A stretch of 64,000 nucleotides of DNA from assembly GCF_036226885.1 (NCBI RefSeq), contig NZ_CP109027.1, forward strand, positions 9,734,001 to 9,798,000, read 5' to 3'. Under the pieces are notes generated by a model, which ran no database searches, was not told where the DNA came from, and saw only the letters and a list, made by a program, of their open reading frames with translations. Shown here piece by piece: positions 42,923 through 52,318 of the stretch. The translations under genes were made by a program, and so were the position numbers. Each line of letters begins with the position of its first letter. Positions within the stretch are counted from its first letter, which is position 1. The stretch is from Streptomyces sp. NBC_00663 (GTDB lineage: Bacteria; Actinomycetota; Actinomycetes; Streptomycetales; Streptomycetaceae).

Positions 42923-43899
42923 TCCATTTCTCCTACGGTGCGCAGCTGGCGTTCGACGGTTCGCTTCAGGAGCTCGACCTTGAACCGGTTGTGCTGAAGA
43001 GGGCGGGCGCCGTCGGCCGCGTGACTGGCGGCCTCGCCCCACAGGCGGTCCGAGGGGCGCTCGCCGATCAGGGCTCGCTCGACGGCGGCCAGCTTCCACG
43101 GCACCGTGGCCACACCGCCGGCGGCGACCTTCGCCTCCCGGATGACCCCGCCGCGTACGTGCAGGGCGACGGCCGCCGAGGTGAGGGCGAACTCGTAGGA
43201 CTGCCGGTCGCGGACCTTCAGATAGCCCGACTTCAGCGGACGCGGCAGCGCCGGGATCTCCACCGACGTGATCAACTCGCCCTGCCGGAGGGCCTGTTCA
43301 CGGTTGGGGGTGGTCCCCGGCTGCAGCAGGAAGTCGGCGAAGGGGAGACGGCGTTCCCCGTCCGGGCCGAGCAGGTGCACGGTCGCCTCCAGCGCGGTGA
43401 ACGCCACGGCCACGTCGGAGGGGTGGGTGGCCACGCAGGCATCCGAGGTGCCCAGGATCGCGTGGGTGCGGTTGTGGCCCTTCAGCGCCGCGCAACCCGA
43501 GCCCGGCTCACGCTTGTTGCAGTCGGCGCTCACGTCACGGAAGTAGGTGCAGCGGGTGCGCTGCATGATGTTCCCGCCGATGGTCGCCATGTTCCGCAGT
43601 TGGGCGGAGGCGCTGAGCTCCAGCGACTGGGAGATGACCGGATACAGGGCGCGCACCTTGGGATGGGAGGCGGCCTCGGCCATCCGCACCAGCGCCCCGA
43701 TCCGCAGGCCACCGCCCTGGGTGGCCCTCACCTCGCGCAGCGGCAGGCCGCTGATGTCGACCAGGGCCCCGGGGCGTTCGACGGTCTCGCGCATCAGGTC
43801 GACCAGCGTGGTGCCGCCGGCGATGTAACGCCCGCCGCGGCGGCCCGCGTTGAGAGCTTCACGGGTATCGGAGGCTTTGGTGTACGTAAAGGGATGCAT
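42919..43899 (-). CDS. FAD-binding subunit (PaoB/YagS-like)
   Basis: A 326-residue FAD domain protein. The FAD motif is GRYIAGGTTLVDLMRETVER, with TIGGNIMQRTRC in the second loop. RCTYFRDVSADCNKREPGSG then CAALKG carries the Cys cluster that in PaoB-type subunits holds an extra 4Fe-4S centre. It transfers electrons from the 2Fe-2S subunit. Gene spacing to the small subunit is 12 nt, and it overlaps the large subunit. Confidence 0.92.
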   Translation of the reverse strand: MHPFTYTKASDTREALNAGRRGGRYIAGGTTLVDLMRETVERPGALVDISGLPLREVRATQGGGLRIGALVRMAEAASHPKVRALYPVISQSLELSASAQLRNMATIGGNIMQRTRCTYFRDVSADCNKREPGSGCAALKGHNRTHAILGTSDACVATHPSDVAVAFTALEATVHLLGPDGERRLPFADFLLQPGTTPNREQALRQGELITSVEIPALPRPLKSGYLKVRDRQSYEFALTSAAVALHVRGGVIREAKVAAGGVATVPWKLAAVERALIGERPSDRLWGEAASHAADGARPLQHNRFKVELLKRTVERQLRTVGEME

Positions 43900-43911
43900 G
43901 GTGGCCGCTCC

Positions 43912-44550
43912 TTACTTCCGGCCCGCGGTCTGCTCGACCGCGCGCACGATCTTGACGTAGCAGCCACAGCGGCAGATGTTGCCGCTCATCCACTCCCGGA
44001 TCTCCTCCGGCGAGCCGGTGTGGCCCTCCTTGATGCAGCCGACGCCGGACATGATCTGTCCTGGTGTGCAGTAGCCGCACTGGAAGGCGTCCTCGTCGAC
44101 GAACGCCTGCTGTAGCGGATGCAGCTTGTCGCCCTTGGCCAGGCCCTCGATCGTGGTGACCTCGGCCCCCTCCAGACGCACGGCCAGCGTCAGGCAGGAG
44201 TTGACCCGCTGCCCGTCCACCAGCACCGTGCACGCACCGCAGGCCCCGGCGTTGCAGCCCTTCTTGGAGCCGGTCAGGTCCAGGTGCTCGCGCAACAGGT
44301 CCAGCAGCGAGGTGCGGTTGTCCACCGTCACCGTCCGCCGGGTGCCGTTCACCGTCAGGGACACCTGGCTGGAAGGGGCAGTTCCCGCCGCGGTCGCTTC
44401 CTCGGCGCCGGCCAGGAACGTTCCTCCTGCCACCACGACACCACCCACCGCGACACCGGTGGCGATGACGGTACGCCGACTGGGCCCCGAGGCGGACTCA
44501 CCGGCTCCGGTGGGCGGGGAAGCAGCAGAATCAGGGAGTTCAGAGGACAT
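43912..44550 (-). CDS. 2Fe-2S small subunit with Tat signal (PaoA/YagT-like)
   Basis: A 212-residue iron-sulfur subunit. The N-terminus has a twin-arginine signal, SRRTVIATGVAVGGVVVAGG, so the folded complex would be exported or membrane-associated outside. The plant-ferredoxin cluster is CNAGACGACTVLVDG plus a later Cys in RVNSCLTLA. The second cluster domain has CGYCTPGQ and NICRCGCYVKIVRA. It is the first gene of the molybdoenzyme operon. RBS GAAGGCGAG precedes the ATG. Confidence 0.93.
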   Translation of the reverse strand: MSSELPDSAASPPTGAGESASGPSRRTVIATGVAVGGVVVAGGTFLAGAEEATAAGTAPSSQVSLTVNGTRRTVTVDNRTSLLDLLREHLDLTGSKKGCNAGACGACTVLVDGQRVNSCLTLAVRLEGAEVTTIEGLAKGDKLHPLQQAFVDEDAFQCGYCTPGQIMSGVGCIKEGHTGSPEEIREWMSGNICRCGCYVKIVRAVEQTAGRK

Positions 44551-44860
44551 ACGCTCGCCTTCGCATCACGGACGGATCAGTCGTGTACACCAGTGGGAGA
44601 CCAGCCACGAGATCGACGCCACCGCGGGAAACTGGGTGACCGCTCGCCTCGGCAGGGCGGCTGATCACGCCGGAAGTCTTGCACCACAGGCGCCGACCAT
44701 GGCAGGGAGACTTTTGTCCCCCCATGCTTTTCCTTGATCTTCCCTTGGTTTCTTCGCCCGCAGGTAAGTGCTCGGCGAAGGAGGAAGGACCGTCGAAAGC
44801 GCGGCACGCCGCCGTCCTCGAACTCACCGCACAGGTAAGGAGTCGTAACGGAGTCGAGGG
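44551..44860. other. promoter region of molybdoenzyme operon, no gene
   Basis: About 310 bp upstream of the small-subunit gene and downstream of nothing transcribed in the same direction except the secreted protein at 44861. No clear operator or hairpin was found. Confidence 0.45.
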
Positions 44861-45508
44861 CTACACGCGGCAGCTGTCGATGTGGGTGACTTCGCGGTAG
44901 TCGACGATGGTGGGGCTGGCCATGGACTCTCGGTAGACGAGGACGGCACGGCCGTAGGGCCAGGCGGGGTTGTTGCCGAAGTTCTGCTGGGCTTCGGAGC
45001 AGGTGCCGAACATCAGGCTGCGGACGATGTCCGTGAATCCGGTGTCGCCACGGTAGTCCTGTCCTTCCGGGTAGATACCGGGGCCGAAGGTGACGAACAT
45101 GGTCTGGGCTGCGGGGTTGAACGTCACGGTCACGGTGTCACCCATGTACTGCTGTCCCTGAAGGACTGGCGCTGCGTCCGTGATCAGGTGCTGTGCGGCA
45201 GTCTTCTCGGCCGGCGTGGCCGGCAGGCGGGCTGCGGCCCATTCGTCCGCGTTGGGCTGGGCGTTGTCGCTGCGGGTGTAGGCGGGGGAGGGGATGCCAG
45301 CGGGTTGCTGAGGCGTGTGCGACTCCGCTGACGCAGAGGGAGAGGCCGCAGCGGCGCCGATTCTCCGAGGGGCGGACAGCTGCGCCGCGGCGGTGGCAGT
45401 GGCGGCGCTGGTGTGGTTGCTCGGTGCGGGGGCTTGGCCGCGGGCGCTGTTCGATGATTGGGAGGCAGCCGCGAGGACACCGCCGAGCAGACTCAGGGCT
45501 CGGCGCAC
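44861..45508 (-). CDS. secreted protein of unknown function
   Basis: A 215-residue protein if started at GTG 45508. The N-terminus RRALSLLGGVLAAASQSSNS is a plausible but short signal sequence. It is followed by an Ala/Pro/Thr-rich linker of about 60 residues and a C-terminal domain: MGDTVTVTFNPAAQTMFVTF, GPGIYPEGQDYRGDTGFTDI, VRSLMFGTCSEAQQNFGNNP and ending VTHIDSCRV, with two Cys residues. No family recognised. The upstream part overlaps, on the other strand, a coiled-coil fragment, so the exact N-terminus is doubtful. Confidence 0.55.
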   Translation of the reverse strand: MRRALSLLGGVLAAASQSSNSARGQAPAPSNHTSAATATAAAQLSAPRRIGAAAASPSASAESHTPQQPAGIPSPAYTRSDNAQPNADEWAAARLPATPAEKTAAQHLITDAAPVLQGQQYMGDTVTVTFNPAAQTMFVTFGPGIYPEGQDYRGDTGFTDIVRSLMFGTCSEAQQNFGNNPAWPYGRAVLVYRESMASPTIVDYREVTHIDSCRV

Positions 45509-45699
45509 CGCCCGACCTGGACCACCTTCAGGGACGCATCGCCATGCTGGAACAGCAACTCGCCGACAAGACCGGCGAGCTCGAAGAACGGACCGAGGAA
45601 CTGAACGCGGCTCGCGCGGCCGACCGCGAACTGACCCGAACCTTGAACCAGGGCACGGCAGGAGTCGGCGACGCTGTCGGCCGCAGGCACCGCCCTTGA
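45502..45699 (+). pseudogene. coiled-coil C-terminal fragment, recombinase-associated type
   Basis: The plus strand encodes PPDLDHLQGRIAMLEQQLAD, KTGELEERTEELNAARAADR then ELTRTLNQ, a heptad-rich helix. It resembles the C-terminus of small helix-turn-helix proteins that accompany tyrosine recombinases (DUF6262-like), but only about 50 residues remain and no start is present. The region 45700-45971 shows nothing further that I can name. Confidence 0.35.
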
Positions 45700-45971
45700 T
45701 GGAGGACAACTGAGTCATCAGACCCGGCTCGTTCCAGTAGGAGTGCGTGACGATCGCGATCGCAAGGTCACACTCCCGTTCACGGAGCGCGGCGACCTGA
45801 GTTCCTGCAGTTCCAGCAACCGGACCAGCGCGGCTGCTGTCCGATGTGTCGGCAGCGGCGCTCGGTGTTGAGACCGGTGTAGCCGGCCACGAACTGGGCG
45901 AACAGAGTTCCGGCCCAACCCAGCACCCGCTCTCCCGGGCCGAGCCTCGACTCGTCCCTCGGCCCAGGACG

Positions 45972-46811
45972 TCAGGGGGTGAGCTGCTGGTGCCCTATGA
46001 CAGAGAGCAGTTCGAGCTTGCTGTGGCTCTCCGTGCCGGGGCGAGTGGTCAGCACCATCAGGGTCTGGGCGCGGTTCTCGGTGAACAGGAGCTGGGCGTC
46101 GACGTCGATGCGGCCGAGTTCGGGATGGAGGATGGTCCCGCAGTCGTCGTAGTGTTGGGCGACCTCCTGAAGTTCCCACATGCGGACGAACTCGGGGCTG
46201 TGTTGCTGGAGTTCGGCGAGGATCCGGGCGGCTCGGGGGGTGTCGCTGCCGGCTGTCAGCGCGGCCCGCATGCGTGCTGCCTTGGCGCGGCCATGGCGTT
46301 CGTGGGTCTCCTCGGGAACCGTCAGACGTTCGGCCGGGTCCATGAACCAGCGGTAGTAACCACTACTGGCCAGACCGGTGTGGCGGGTCTGGTCGCCGAG
46401 CAGTGCGACGGCCAAGGGGTTCATCGCAAGGGTGTCGAGCAGGTCGGTCTGCACCAGGGCCGGAGTGTCGTCCAGGCGGTCCAGGACCCGCATCAGCGTG
46501 GGGCTGACGTGTTCGGAGCGGTGGAAGCGGGCCGGGGCGTTGTGGCCGATGAGGACGAAGAGATGGTCGCGTTCGTCCAGGGTCAGCCGCAGTGCCCGGG
46601 CGAGAGCCGTGGTGATCTGGACGGAGGGCTGCGGAGCACGCTGCTGTTCCAGCCGGGCGTAGTAGTCGGTGGACATGCCGGCGAGGTGCGCGACCTCCTC
46701 GCGGCGCAGCCCCTGCGTACGCCTGCGCGGCCCCTCGATCAGTCCGACGTCGCGGGGGCGCAGCGTCTCACGCCGGTGGCGCAGGAATTCCGCCACTTCC
46801 TTCTTGTCCAT
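45972..46811 (-). CDS. XRE regulator with MmyB-type ligand domain
   Basis: A 279-residue regulator starting MDKKEVAEFLRHRRETLRPR, then GLRREEVAHLAGMSTDYYAR and LEQQRAPQPSVQ. The MmyB-like domain includes DTLAMNPLAVALLGDQTRHT and WELQEVAQHYDDCG. ATG 46811 is the only start that makes a normal-length family member. Upstream genes on the same strand include the SDR at 47134, which it may control (inference). Confidence 0.9.
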   Translation of the reverse strand: MDKKEVAEFLRHRRETLRPRDVGLIEGPRRRTQGLRREEVAHLAGMSTDYYARLEQQRAPQPSVQITTALARALRLTLDERDHLFVLIGHNAPARFHRSEHVSPTLMRVLDRLDDTPALVQTDLLDTLAMNPLAVALLGDQTRHTGLASSGYYRWFMDPAERLTVPEETHERHGRAKAARMRAALTAGSDTPRAARILAELQQHSPEFVRMWELQEVAQHYDDCGTILHPELGRIDVDAQLLFTENRAQTLMVLTTRPGTESHSKLELLSVIGHQQLTP

Positions 46812-47133
46812 GCCCGTATTCTCGCCGCATCCCGCCCGGCTATCCAGAGACCACCGATCCATGGCTGAGCAGTCCTCTTCCACGCACGCGAAGCCGCTGG
46901 GAAATTCGCCGACTGTCGGCGGTGCGCCGCAGGTCGTCGGGTGACGGGCGCTCGCGTGCCCGTCGGCACGCAGGGCGGAGCCGGTCGCCTCCCATCCGAC
47001 GACCGAGGGCAAGGTGCTTCCTTACCGTTCCGCGTCCTCGGTGAGGACCCCCCCAAGGGTCCGCCCGCGTGCTGTTTCGACGGAGTCTTCGTCGTCTTCG
47101 TCCGCGTGTTTCACGTCGGTCGTTACGGGTCGG

Positions 47134-47883
47134 TCAGCTGCCGCTGAACATGGCGAGGACCTCGTCGTAGGAGCCGTTGGCCTGCGCGTCGCGGATGAAC
47201 CTGGCGCGCTCGACGACCAGCTCCTTCGCGTTGGGCTTCTCGCGCAGCAGGTCGAGGGTCTCGGCGAGGAAGTCGTCCAACGGCATGGACTGGTCGCTGT
47301 CCTGCTGGCCCAGCAGGGTCGTGCGCACGCCCGGCGGGACCACCTCTATCACCTGGACGCCGGCGTCAGCACCGGCGAGCTGGATGCGCAGGCTCTCGGA
47401 GAAGGAGTGCAGCGCGGCCTTGGTCGCGCTGTAGGTCGGGGTGCTCTGATACGGGACGAACCCCGTCGAGGAGGTGACGTTCATGACGACCGCGTCGTCC
47501 TTGCCCACCAGCAGCGGCAGGAAGGCATACGTCATCCGGATCGTGCCGAGCAGATTGGTCGCGACGTGATCCTCGGCGATCGGGAGTTCGGCCGGGTCGA
47601 GGAGGTTCTCCCGCAGCATGATGCCGGCGTTGTTGACCAGGACGTTCAGCCCCGGGTGGCTCGCCGCCACGGTCTCACGGGCCAGGGCGATCGAGTCGGG
47701 GTCCGCGACATCGAGGACGAGCGCGTCGATGCCCGGGTGCTCGGCCGTGATGTCGTCGAGGAGTTCCTTGCGCCGGCCGGCGACGACCACTTTGTTGCCG
47801 GCCTCGTGCAGGCGCAGGGCCAGACCGAGCCCGATGCCCGAGGTACCGCCGGTGATCAGGATCGTGTTGCCGGTCATCTTCAT
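47134..47883 (-). CDS. short-chain dehydrogenase (DltE-like)
   Basis: A 249-residue SDR: NTILITGGTSGIGLGLALRL, NVLVNNAGIMLRENLL, catalytic Ser in NVTSSTGFVP and YSATK in TPTYSATKAALHSFSESLRI. It resembles DltE/YqjQ-type oxidoreductases. It lies upstream of an MmyB-type XRE gene, a pairing repeated at 48950-50688, which suggests an XRE-controlled SDR module. Confidence 0.9.
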   Translation of the reverse strand: MKMTGNTILITGGTSGIGLGLALRLHEAGNKVVVAGRRKELLDDITAEHPGIDALVLDVADPDSIALARETVAASHPGLNVLVNNAGIMLRENLLDPAELPIAEDHVATNLLGTIRMTYAFLPLLVGKDDAVVMNVTSSTGFVPYQSTPTYSATKAALHSFSESLRIQLAGADAGVQVIEVVPPGVRTTLLGQQDSDQSMPLDDFLAETLDLLREKPNAKELVVERARFIRDAQANGSYDEVLAMFSGS

Positions 47884-48255
47884 GGGGGTCGCGCTCCTTC
47901 GTCAGGCGGGCCGGTGAGCGCCCGCAGCCTCGACCGTAGGGGCGCCCGCGCAGGGGCGGGAGAGGAAGGTTTATCCATGGATCGGCGGTCCCTGCCTGGT
48001 GGAGTGGTCCCACCCGGCGGATCCGGTGTCGCTTCGGCGTCGTCCGCGATCACGGCCGCCACCATCGCCCCATACCTCGGCATCTGACCCTCTGGCGTCA
48101 CCAGCAGCGCAGCCACTCGCCTCGCTCTGCCGACCGAGTAGTCCGTGGCCAGGCGATTAGCAAAATCCAATCAGCGAAGAGCACCACAGCTGTTGCACTA
48201 GTTAGAGTTCAATCACCAGTGGCTGAGCTGCACAAACCCGAGGCCCACACCATCA
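47884..48255. other. intergenic region, possible minus-strand remnant
   Basis: The minus strand from about 48170 reads DFANRLATDYSVGRARRVAA then LLVTPEGQMPRYGAMVAAVI, which looks protein-like but has only a TTG start and no known family. An A+T-richer patch lies at 48155-48225. Otherwise nothing was seen. Confidence 0.3.
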
Positions 48256-48648
48256 CTACAGCCTCACTCCCCCAGAGAACGGGTGTTCTCTGATCGTCCC
48301 GGGCGCCAGTGGAGCGATGAGCAGGAGCCTGAGCTCGCCGCGGTCTACTTCAGGGCGGGCCGAGCCCGGGTCCGCGGGCATGTCGAACAGGATCGTGCCG
48401 TGGCGGTCGACCACACGTTTGGCGTCCTCACCCGGGCGGACCAGCGTGCGGAACTCGTCGTACAGACCGGCTGCGCGAAGCGCGGCCTGGCCGGTCTCTT
48501 CGTGGATGTCGAGCAGTCCGCCTTGCGTACGGGTCGTCGCCGAGGTCTCACCCTCGTAGATCGTCGGGGCATGGCCCCGAGCCTGAAGCACGCTGGCGAG
48601 TGTCAGCCCGCCCAGTCCCGCTCCGACGATGGCGATGGTCTTGTGCAT
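48256..48648 (-). pseudogene. FAD-dependent monooxygenase (TetX-like), truncated after N-terminal third
   Basis: 130 residues of a flavoprotein hydroxylase remain. The start MHKTIAIVGAGLGGLTLASV is the FAD Rossmann GxGxxG; IYEGETSATTRTQGGLLDIH and RPEVDRGELRLLL (the GD-type substrate region RxxLR-like) follow. Members are about 380-400 residues, with a second FAD motif (GDAAH) that is missing. The frame ends abruptly after PFSGGVRL. Confidence 0.8.
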
Positions 48649-48949
48649 GTTGCGCTCTCCTGTCGCGTCGGCATGTGCCGACGGTGGTCAGTGCCGGGAC
48701 CGGACGGTGTGTCCGGTCTCGGTGAGGAGACGCTCAACGATCAGAACCATCTGTATCGATGTGTGAACGATGTCCTGTGCGGAAACCTGCGGAACATCGC
48801 TTTTCGCGACGAGTGACTATGGCTCGGCGTCGGCCTCGCGGCAGCCCGGTGACTGCCGGCCGGGACCGGTGGCGCCGAGGCAGAGGGGTCCGCCCGGCCC
48901 CTTGTGCGCCGGGCACCGGTCGGGTCGCCGGTCGCGGCGGGCCGCAGTG
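48649..48949. other. short intergenic region, nothing recognised
   Basis: About 300 bp upstream of the truncated monooxygenase and at the 3' end of the XRE gene at 48950. No gene or hairpin was seen. Confidence 0.45.
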
Positions 48950-49801
48950 CTACTGCTGGAACTCGCCCGCCTGCGTTCCGAGTACGTCCAGCAGAGCCAG
49001 AGCCTCGGCGTCCGGGGATCCGGCCGGCGCCGAGTAGAGCACGAGGCACTGGTCGCGGTCGTCGAGGGTGAGCGAGTCGCAGTCGACAGTGATCTTCCCC
49101 ACGACCGGGTGCCGGAAGGTCTTCGTGAGCATCTGCACCGCCTGGACGTCGTGCCGCTCCCAGAGCCGGGCGAACTCGGAACTGGCCTCGTACAACTCGT
49201 CGACGAGTCCTCGCACCACGGGATCCGCCGGGTAGCGGGCGAGCGCGGAGCGCAGTCCCGCGACGACGTGCAGCCGGAACTCCGCTCCGTGGGTGCTTTC
49301 CTGCAGCTCCGCTCCGGTGTCCGTGGTGCCGAGGAACGCCCAGCGTGCGAGATTGCGGTCCCTGGGGGCGAGTTCGGCGAAGTCCTCCATGAGTGCGGCT
49401 GCGAGGCTGTTCCACGCGAGCACGTCGTACACGGCGGAGACCACGAAGGCAGCCGTCTTCGGCAGCCGTTCGATGAGCGCGAGGATGCTCGGACGTACAT
49501 CGCGCCGATGCAGTCCGGTACGGCTCGGTGCGGTGCCGGCGAGGACGTGGAGGTGGTCGGACTCGGCGCCCGTGAGCCGCAGGGCGGCCGCGATTCCGGC
49601 GAGTACCTCGCCCGAGGGCCGTGGTGCTCTGCCTTGTTCCAGCCGGACGTAGTACTCGGTGGAGATGTGTGCGAGGACCGCCACCTCCTCGCGGCGAAGC
49701 CCCGGCGTCCGGCGCCGCGGGCCCGAGGGGAGTCCGGCGTCCTGCGGGCGCAGCCGCTCGCGGCGGGTGCGCAGGAACGCCCCGAGTTCCTTCTTGTCCA
49801 T
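48950..49801 (-). CDS. XRE regulator with MmyB-type ligand domain
   Basis: A 283-residue regulator: MDKKELGAFLRTRRERLRPQ, PGLRREEVAVLAHISTEYYV and RLEQGRAPRPSGEVLAGIAA. The ligand domain includes YDVLAWNSLAAALMEDFAEL and LWERHDVQAVQMLTKTFRHP. It is divergent from the SDR at 49888 with an 86-bp gap, the usual layout of these regulators and their target oxidoreductase. Confidence 0.92.
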   Translation of the reverse strand: MDKKELGAFLRTRRERLRPQDAGLPSGPRRRTPGLRREEVAVLAHISTEYYVRLEQGRAPRPSGEVLAGIAAALRLTGAESDHLHVLAGTAPSRTGLHRRDVRPSILALIERLPKTAAFVVSAVYDVLAWNSLAAALMEDFAELAPRDRNLARWAFLGTTDTGAELQESTHGAEFRLHVVAGLRSALARYPADPVVRGLVDELYEASSEFARLWERHDVQAVQMLTKTFRHPVVGKITVDCDSLTLDDRDQCLVLYSAPAGSPDAEALALLDVLGTQAGEFQQ

Positions 49802-49887
49802 ACCTCGATTCTGCATGCGGCGCGGCGGTGGTTGCCTGGTACAGCCTGTGCCTGTATCCGCCCGGCGGCCGGCCGGACGCTGAAGCC

Positions 49888-50688
49888 ATGACGAATGAAA
49901 CCCGCACAGCGAACACGACGGCCAGCGCACCCATCGGCCTGCTCACCGGCAAGGTCGTGCTCATCACCGGCGCCAGTCGCGGCATCGGAGCGGCCGCGGC
50001 TCGGCTCTTCGCCGCCGAGGGCGCTGCCGTCGTGCTGGCGGCCCGCACCGCCGACGCCCTCGACCGCGTCGTGACAGAGATCCGCGCCGACGGTGGCGTC
50101 GCCGACGCAGTCTTCCTCGACCTCGCCGACCCCGCGAGCGTCCGCGCCGCCGTCGACCACGCCGGAACACTGCACGGCCGCCTCGATGGTGCCTTCAACA
50201 ACGGCGCGGTGATCCAGCAGCCCGGTCCGCTCGACACAACGAGCGACCAGGACATCGACCGGCAATTCGCCGTGAACTTCCGCTCGCACTGGACCGCCAT
50301 GAACGCCGAGGCGGCACTCATGCGCCGCCGCGGCGGCGGGGCGATCGTCAACACGTCGAGCATCGGCAGCCGCCGCGCGAACCCCGCTCTGCCCGCTTAC
50401 GGCGCCATGAAGCGCGCGCTGAACAGCCTCACCGAGACCGCCGCGGTGAGCTGGGCAGGGGACCGCATCCGGGTGAACGGCATCGCCCCGGGCGGCACCG
50501 CCACGGAGATGATCGACATGTGGGAGGCGGCGACCCCGGGCATCGTCGAGCGCATCAGCACCTCGACCCCGCTCGGCGGGATGGCCGAACCCCGTGAGGT
50601 CGCCGAGGTGGCCGCATGGCTGCTCAGCGACCGCGCCTCGTGGGTGACGGGCGCCATCGTGCCGGTCGACGGTGGTGCCGGCGCCTAG
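49888..50688 (+). CDS. short-chain dehydrogenase/reductase
   Basis: A 266-residue SDR: KVVLITGASRGIGAAAARLF, catalytic Ser in IVNTSSIGSRRA and YGAMK (Tyr/Lys). The structural NNAG motif reads FNNGAVI, with Gly and Ala exchanged. The C-terminal VTGAIVPVDGGAGA is standard. ATG 49888 gives normal length. Divergent from the XRE regulator at 49801, which probably represses it (inference). Confidence 0.9.
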   Translation: MTNETRTANTTASAPIGLLTGKVVLITGASRGIGAAAARLFAAEGAAVVLAARTADALDRVVTEIRADGGVADAVFLDLADPASVRAAVDHAGTLHGRLDGAFNNGAVIQQPGPLDTTSDQDIDRQFAVNFRSHWTAMNAEAALMRRRGGGAIVNTSSIGSRRANPALPAYGAMKRALNSLTETAAVSWAGDRIRVNGIAPGGTATEMIDMWEAATPGIVERISTSTPLGGMAEPREVAEVAAWLLSDRASWVTGAIVPVDGGAGA

Positions 50689-50840
50689 ACCGTGTCCAAT
50701 GGGGCGGGTGAGCTGGGCTGGGGCTGAGTAGGAAGCCTCCGCCGTGGCCGACAGCGTTGGAGGACGGCGTCCAGATCCGATGACTACTTGACCTGGGACA
50801 CAACACGTCCGATGACAGCTTCCGCGAGGGTGACATGAGC

Positions 50841-51329
50841 CTATGCGAGTTGTTTCCGCATCAACGTGCACATCGTTTCGTAGCGGCGCAACGATCCGTC
50901 AGGGGCTTGCTCGTCCCACGAGTCCGGCTGACGGTCGTACGCGACATAACCCAGCCTTTCGTATAGCGCACGTGCCCGGGGGTTGCTCTCCTCCACACCG
51001 AGTTCGGCCTGCTGCAGACCGCGGTTCCTGATCCGCAGTTCCGCGGCTGCAACAAGGAACGTGCCGATCCCACACGACTGCAATGCGGGGTGGACTGCCA
51101 GCTGCCACAAAGTGCCGACACCTGCCTTGACCTGGTAGTCGACGCCACCCTTCGCCACAGGGATATCCGTTGCAGGGCAGACCGCGAGGTAGTCGACCTC
51201 GCCGATCCGGGCACGTTCCAACTGCTTGGCGACGTTCGCCAGGTGGTGGTCAGACCCTGCCCACCCGCACGACGCCAGGTCCGCATGCACCAAATCACGG
51301 GCTGACAGCTTCAACACAACGTTGATCAT
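50841..51329 (-). CDS. GNAT-family N-acetyltransferase
   Basis: A 162-residue acetyltransferase. The acetyl-CoA loop is TLWQLAVHPALQSCGIGTFL (Q-x-x-G-x-G/A type, here QSCGIG). EESNPRARALYERLGYV is the C-terminal signature. GGAGG seven bases before ATG 51329 makes this the likely start; an upstream in-frame ATG would add 29 residues. Substrate unknown. Confidence 0.85.
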   Translation of the reverse strand: MINVVLKLSARDLVHADLASCGWAGSDHHLANVAKQLERARIGEVDYLAVCPATDIPVAKGGVDYQVKAGVGTLWQLAVHPALQSCGIGTFLVAAAELRIRNRGLQQAELGVEESNPRARALYERLGYVAYDRQPDSWDEQAPDGSLRRYETMCTLMRKQLA

Positions 51330-51497
51330 CTTCAGTACCTCCGGCGAGCCAGCATCCACTCCGGTCACACAGGGCGCAAAGCCGTTTCCTCTGCCCCACT
51401 CCTTACTCACGGCCACCGCTGTTCAAGCAAGCAGCCGAACGCTGCTGTTGAAAGCGCACGAAGCCAGACGCGAGAGGCCACCGCGAATGGCCGGCAG

Positions 51498-52198
51498 TTG
51501 AGACGATCTCGCTGTGTCTGGTGTGCGGCGTACGAGCCGTCCTGGAGAGCCCCGTTCACCGGGCTGAGCCCGCGGCAGTTCGGCAAACTGGTCACCGCGC
51601 TGCGGCGCGAAGGTGCGGACCCCGTTCGCAAGGGTCGGCCATGGAACCTCCGCTGCAGGACCGGGTCCTGCTGGTCACCGCGTACTGGCGAACAAACCTG
51701 ACGCTGCGGCAACTCGCTCCGCGGTTCGGAGTGTCCAAGTCGGCTGCGGACCGAATCGTCGGTCAGCTCGGCCCGTTACTGGCACTGCGGCAGCGCAAAC
51801 GGTTCCGCAAGGAGACCGCGCTGATCGTGGACGGCACCCTGGTTCCCACCCGTGACCGCACGGTCGCCGAGCAGTCGAAAGGCTACCGGTACTCCACCAA
51901 CCACCAGGTCGTCATCGACGCCGACAGCCGCCTGGTCGTCGTGGTCGGCCGACCGGTGCCCGGTAACCGCAATGACTGCACGCCATGGGTGGAATCAGGG
52001 GCCAAGGCTGCCGTCGGCTACACCATGACGATCGCCGACGGCGGCTACCTGGGCACCGGCCTCGTGATGCCCCACCGGCGCCGCAAGGGCGCAGAACTCG
52101 CCGACTGGAAGCAGGCGCACAGCAAGCCCCACAAGCAGGTCCGCGCCCGGGTCGAGCACGCCGTTGCCCGCCTGCACAACCTCGCACTCGCCGGATAG
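51498..52198 (+). pseudogene. IS5-family (DDE_Tnp_4 type) transposase, frameshifted copy 1
   Basis: The first frame reads PFTGLSPRQFGKLVTALRRE and GADPVRKGRPWNL. After a shift near 51650 the second frame continues LQDRVLLVTAYWRTNLTLRQ, LAPRFGVSKSAADRIVGQLG (helix-turn-helix), ALIVDGTLVPTRD (first Asp), TNHQVVIDADSRLVVVVGRP and AVGYTMTIADGGYLGTGLV (second Asp). It ends ARVEHAVARLHNLALAG with the catalytic Glu region. All DDE segments remain, so only the frameshift inactivates it. A related, more decayed copy is at 58674-59235. Confidence 0.85.
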
Positions 52199-52318
52199 AC
52201 GAGCGAGCAGGACAACGATCGACGCCCTGCACCCATTCGAAGATCAGTTACGGGACAAGCCTAGAGTTCGCTGAACGAAGGGCACATGGCGCGCGATGCA
52301 GCCGAAGCAGGAGTGAGG

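Noticed and set aside
47880..48170. A 96-codon minus-strand gene upstream of the SDR at 47134
   Set aside because: Only a TTG start, no ribosome site and no recognised family; mentioned in the intergenic entry.
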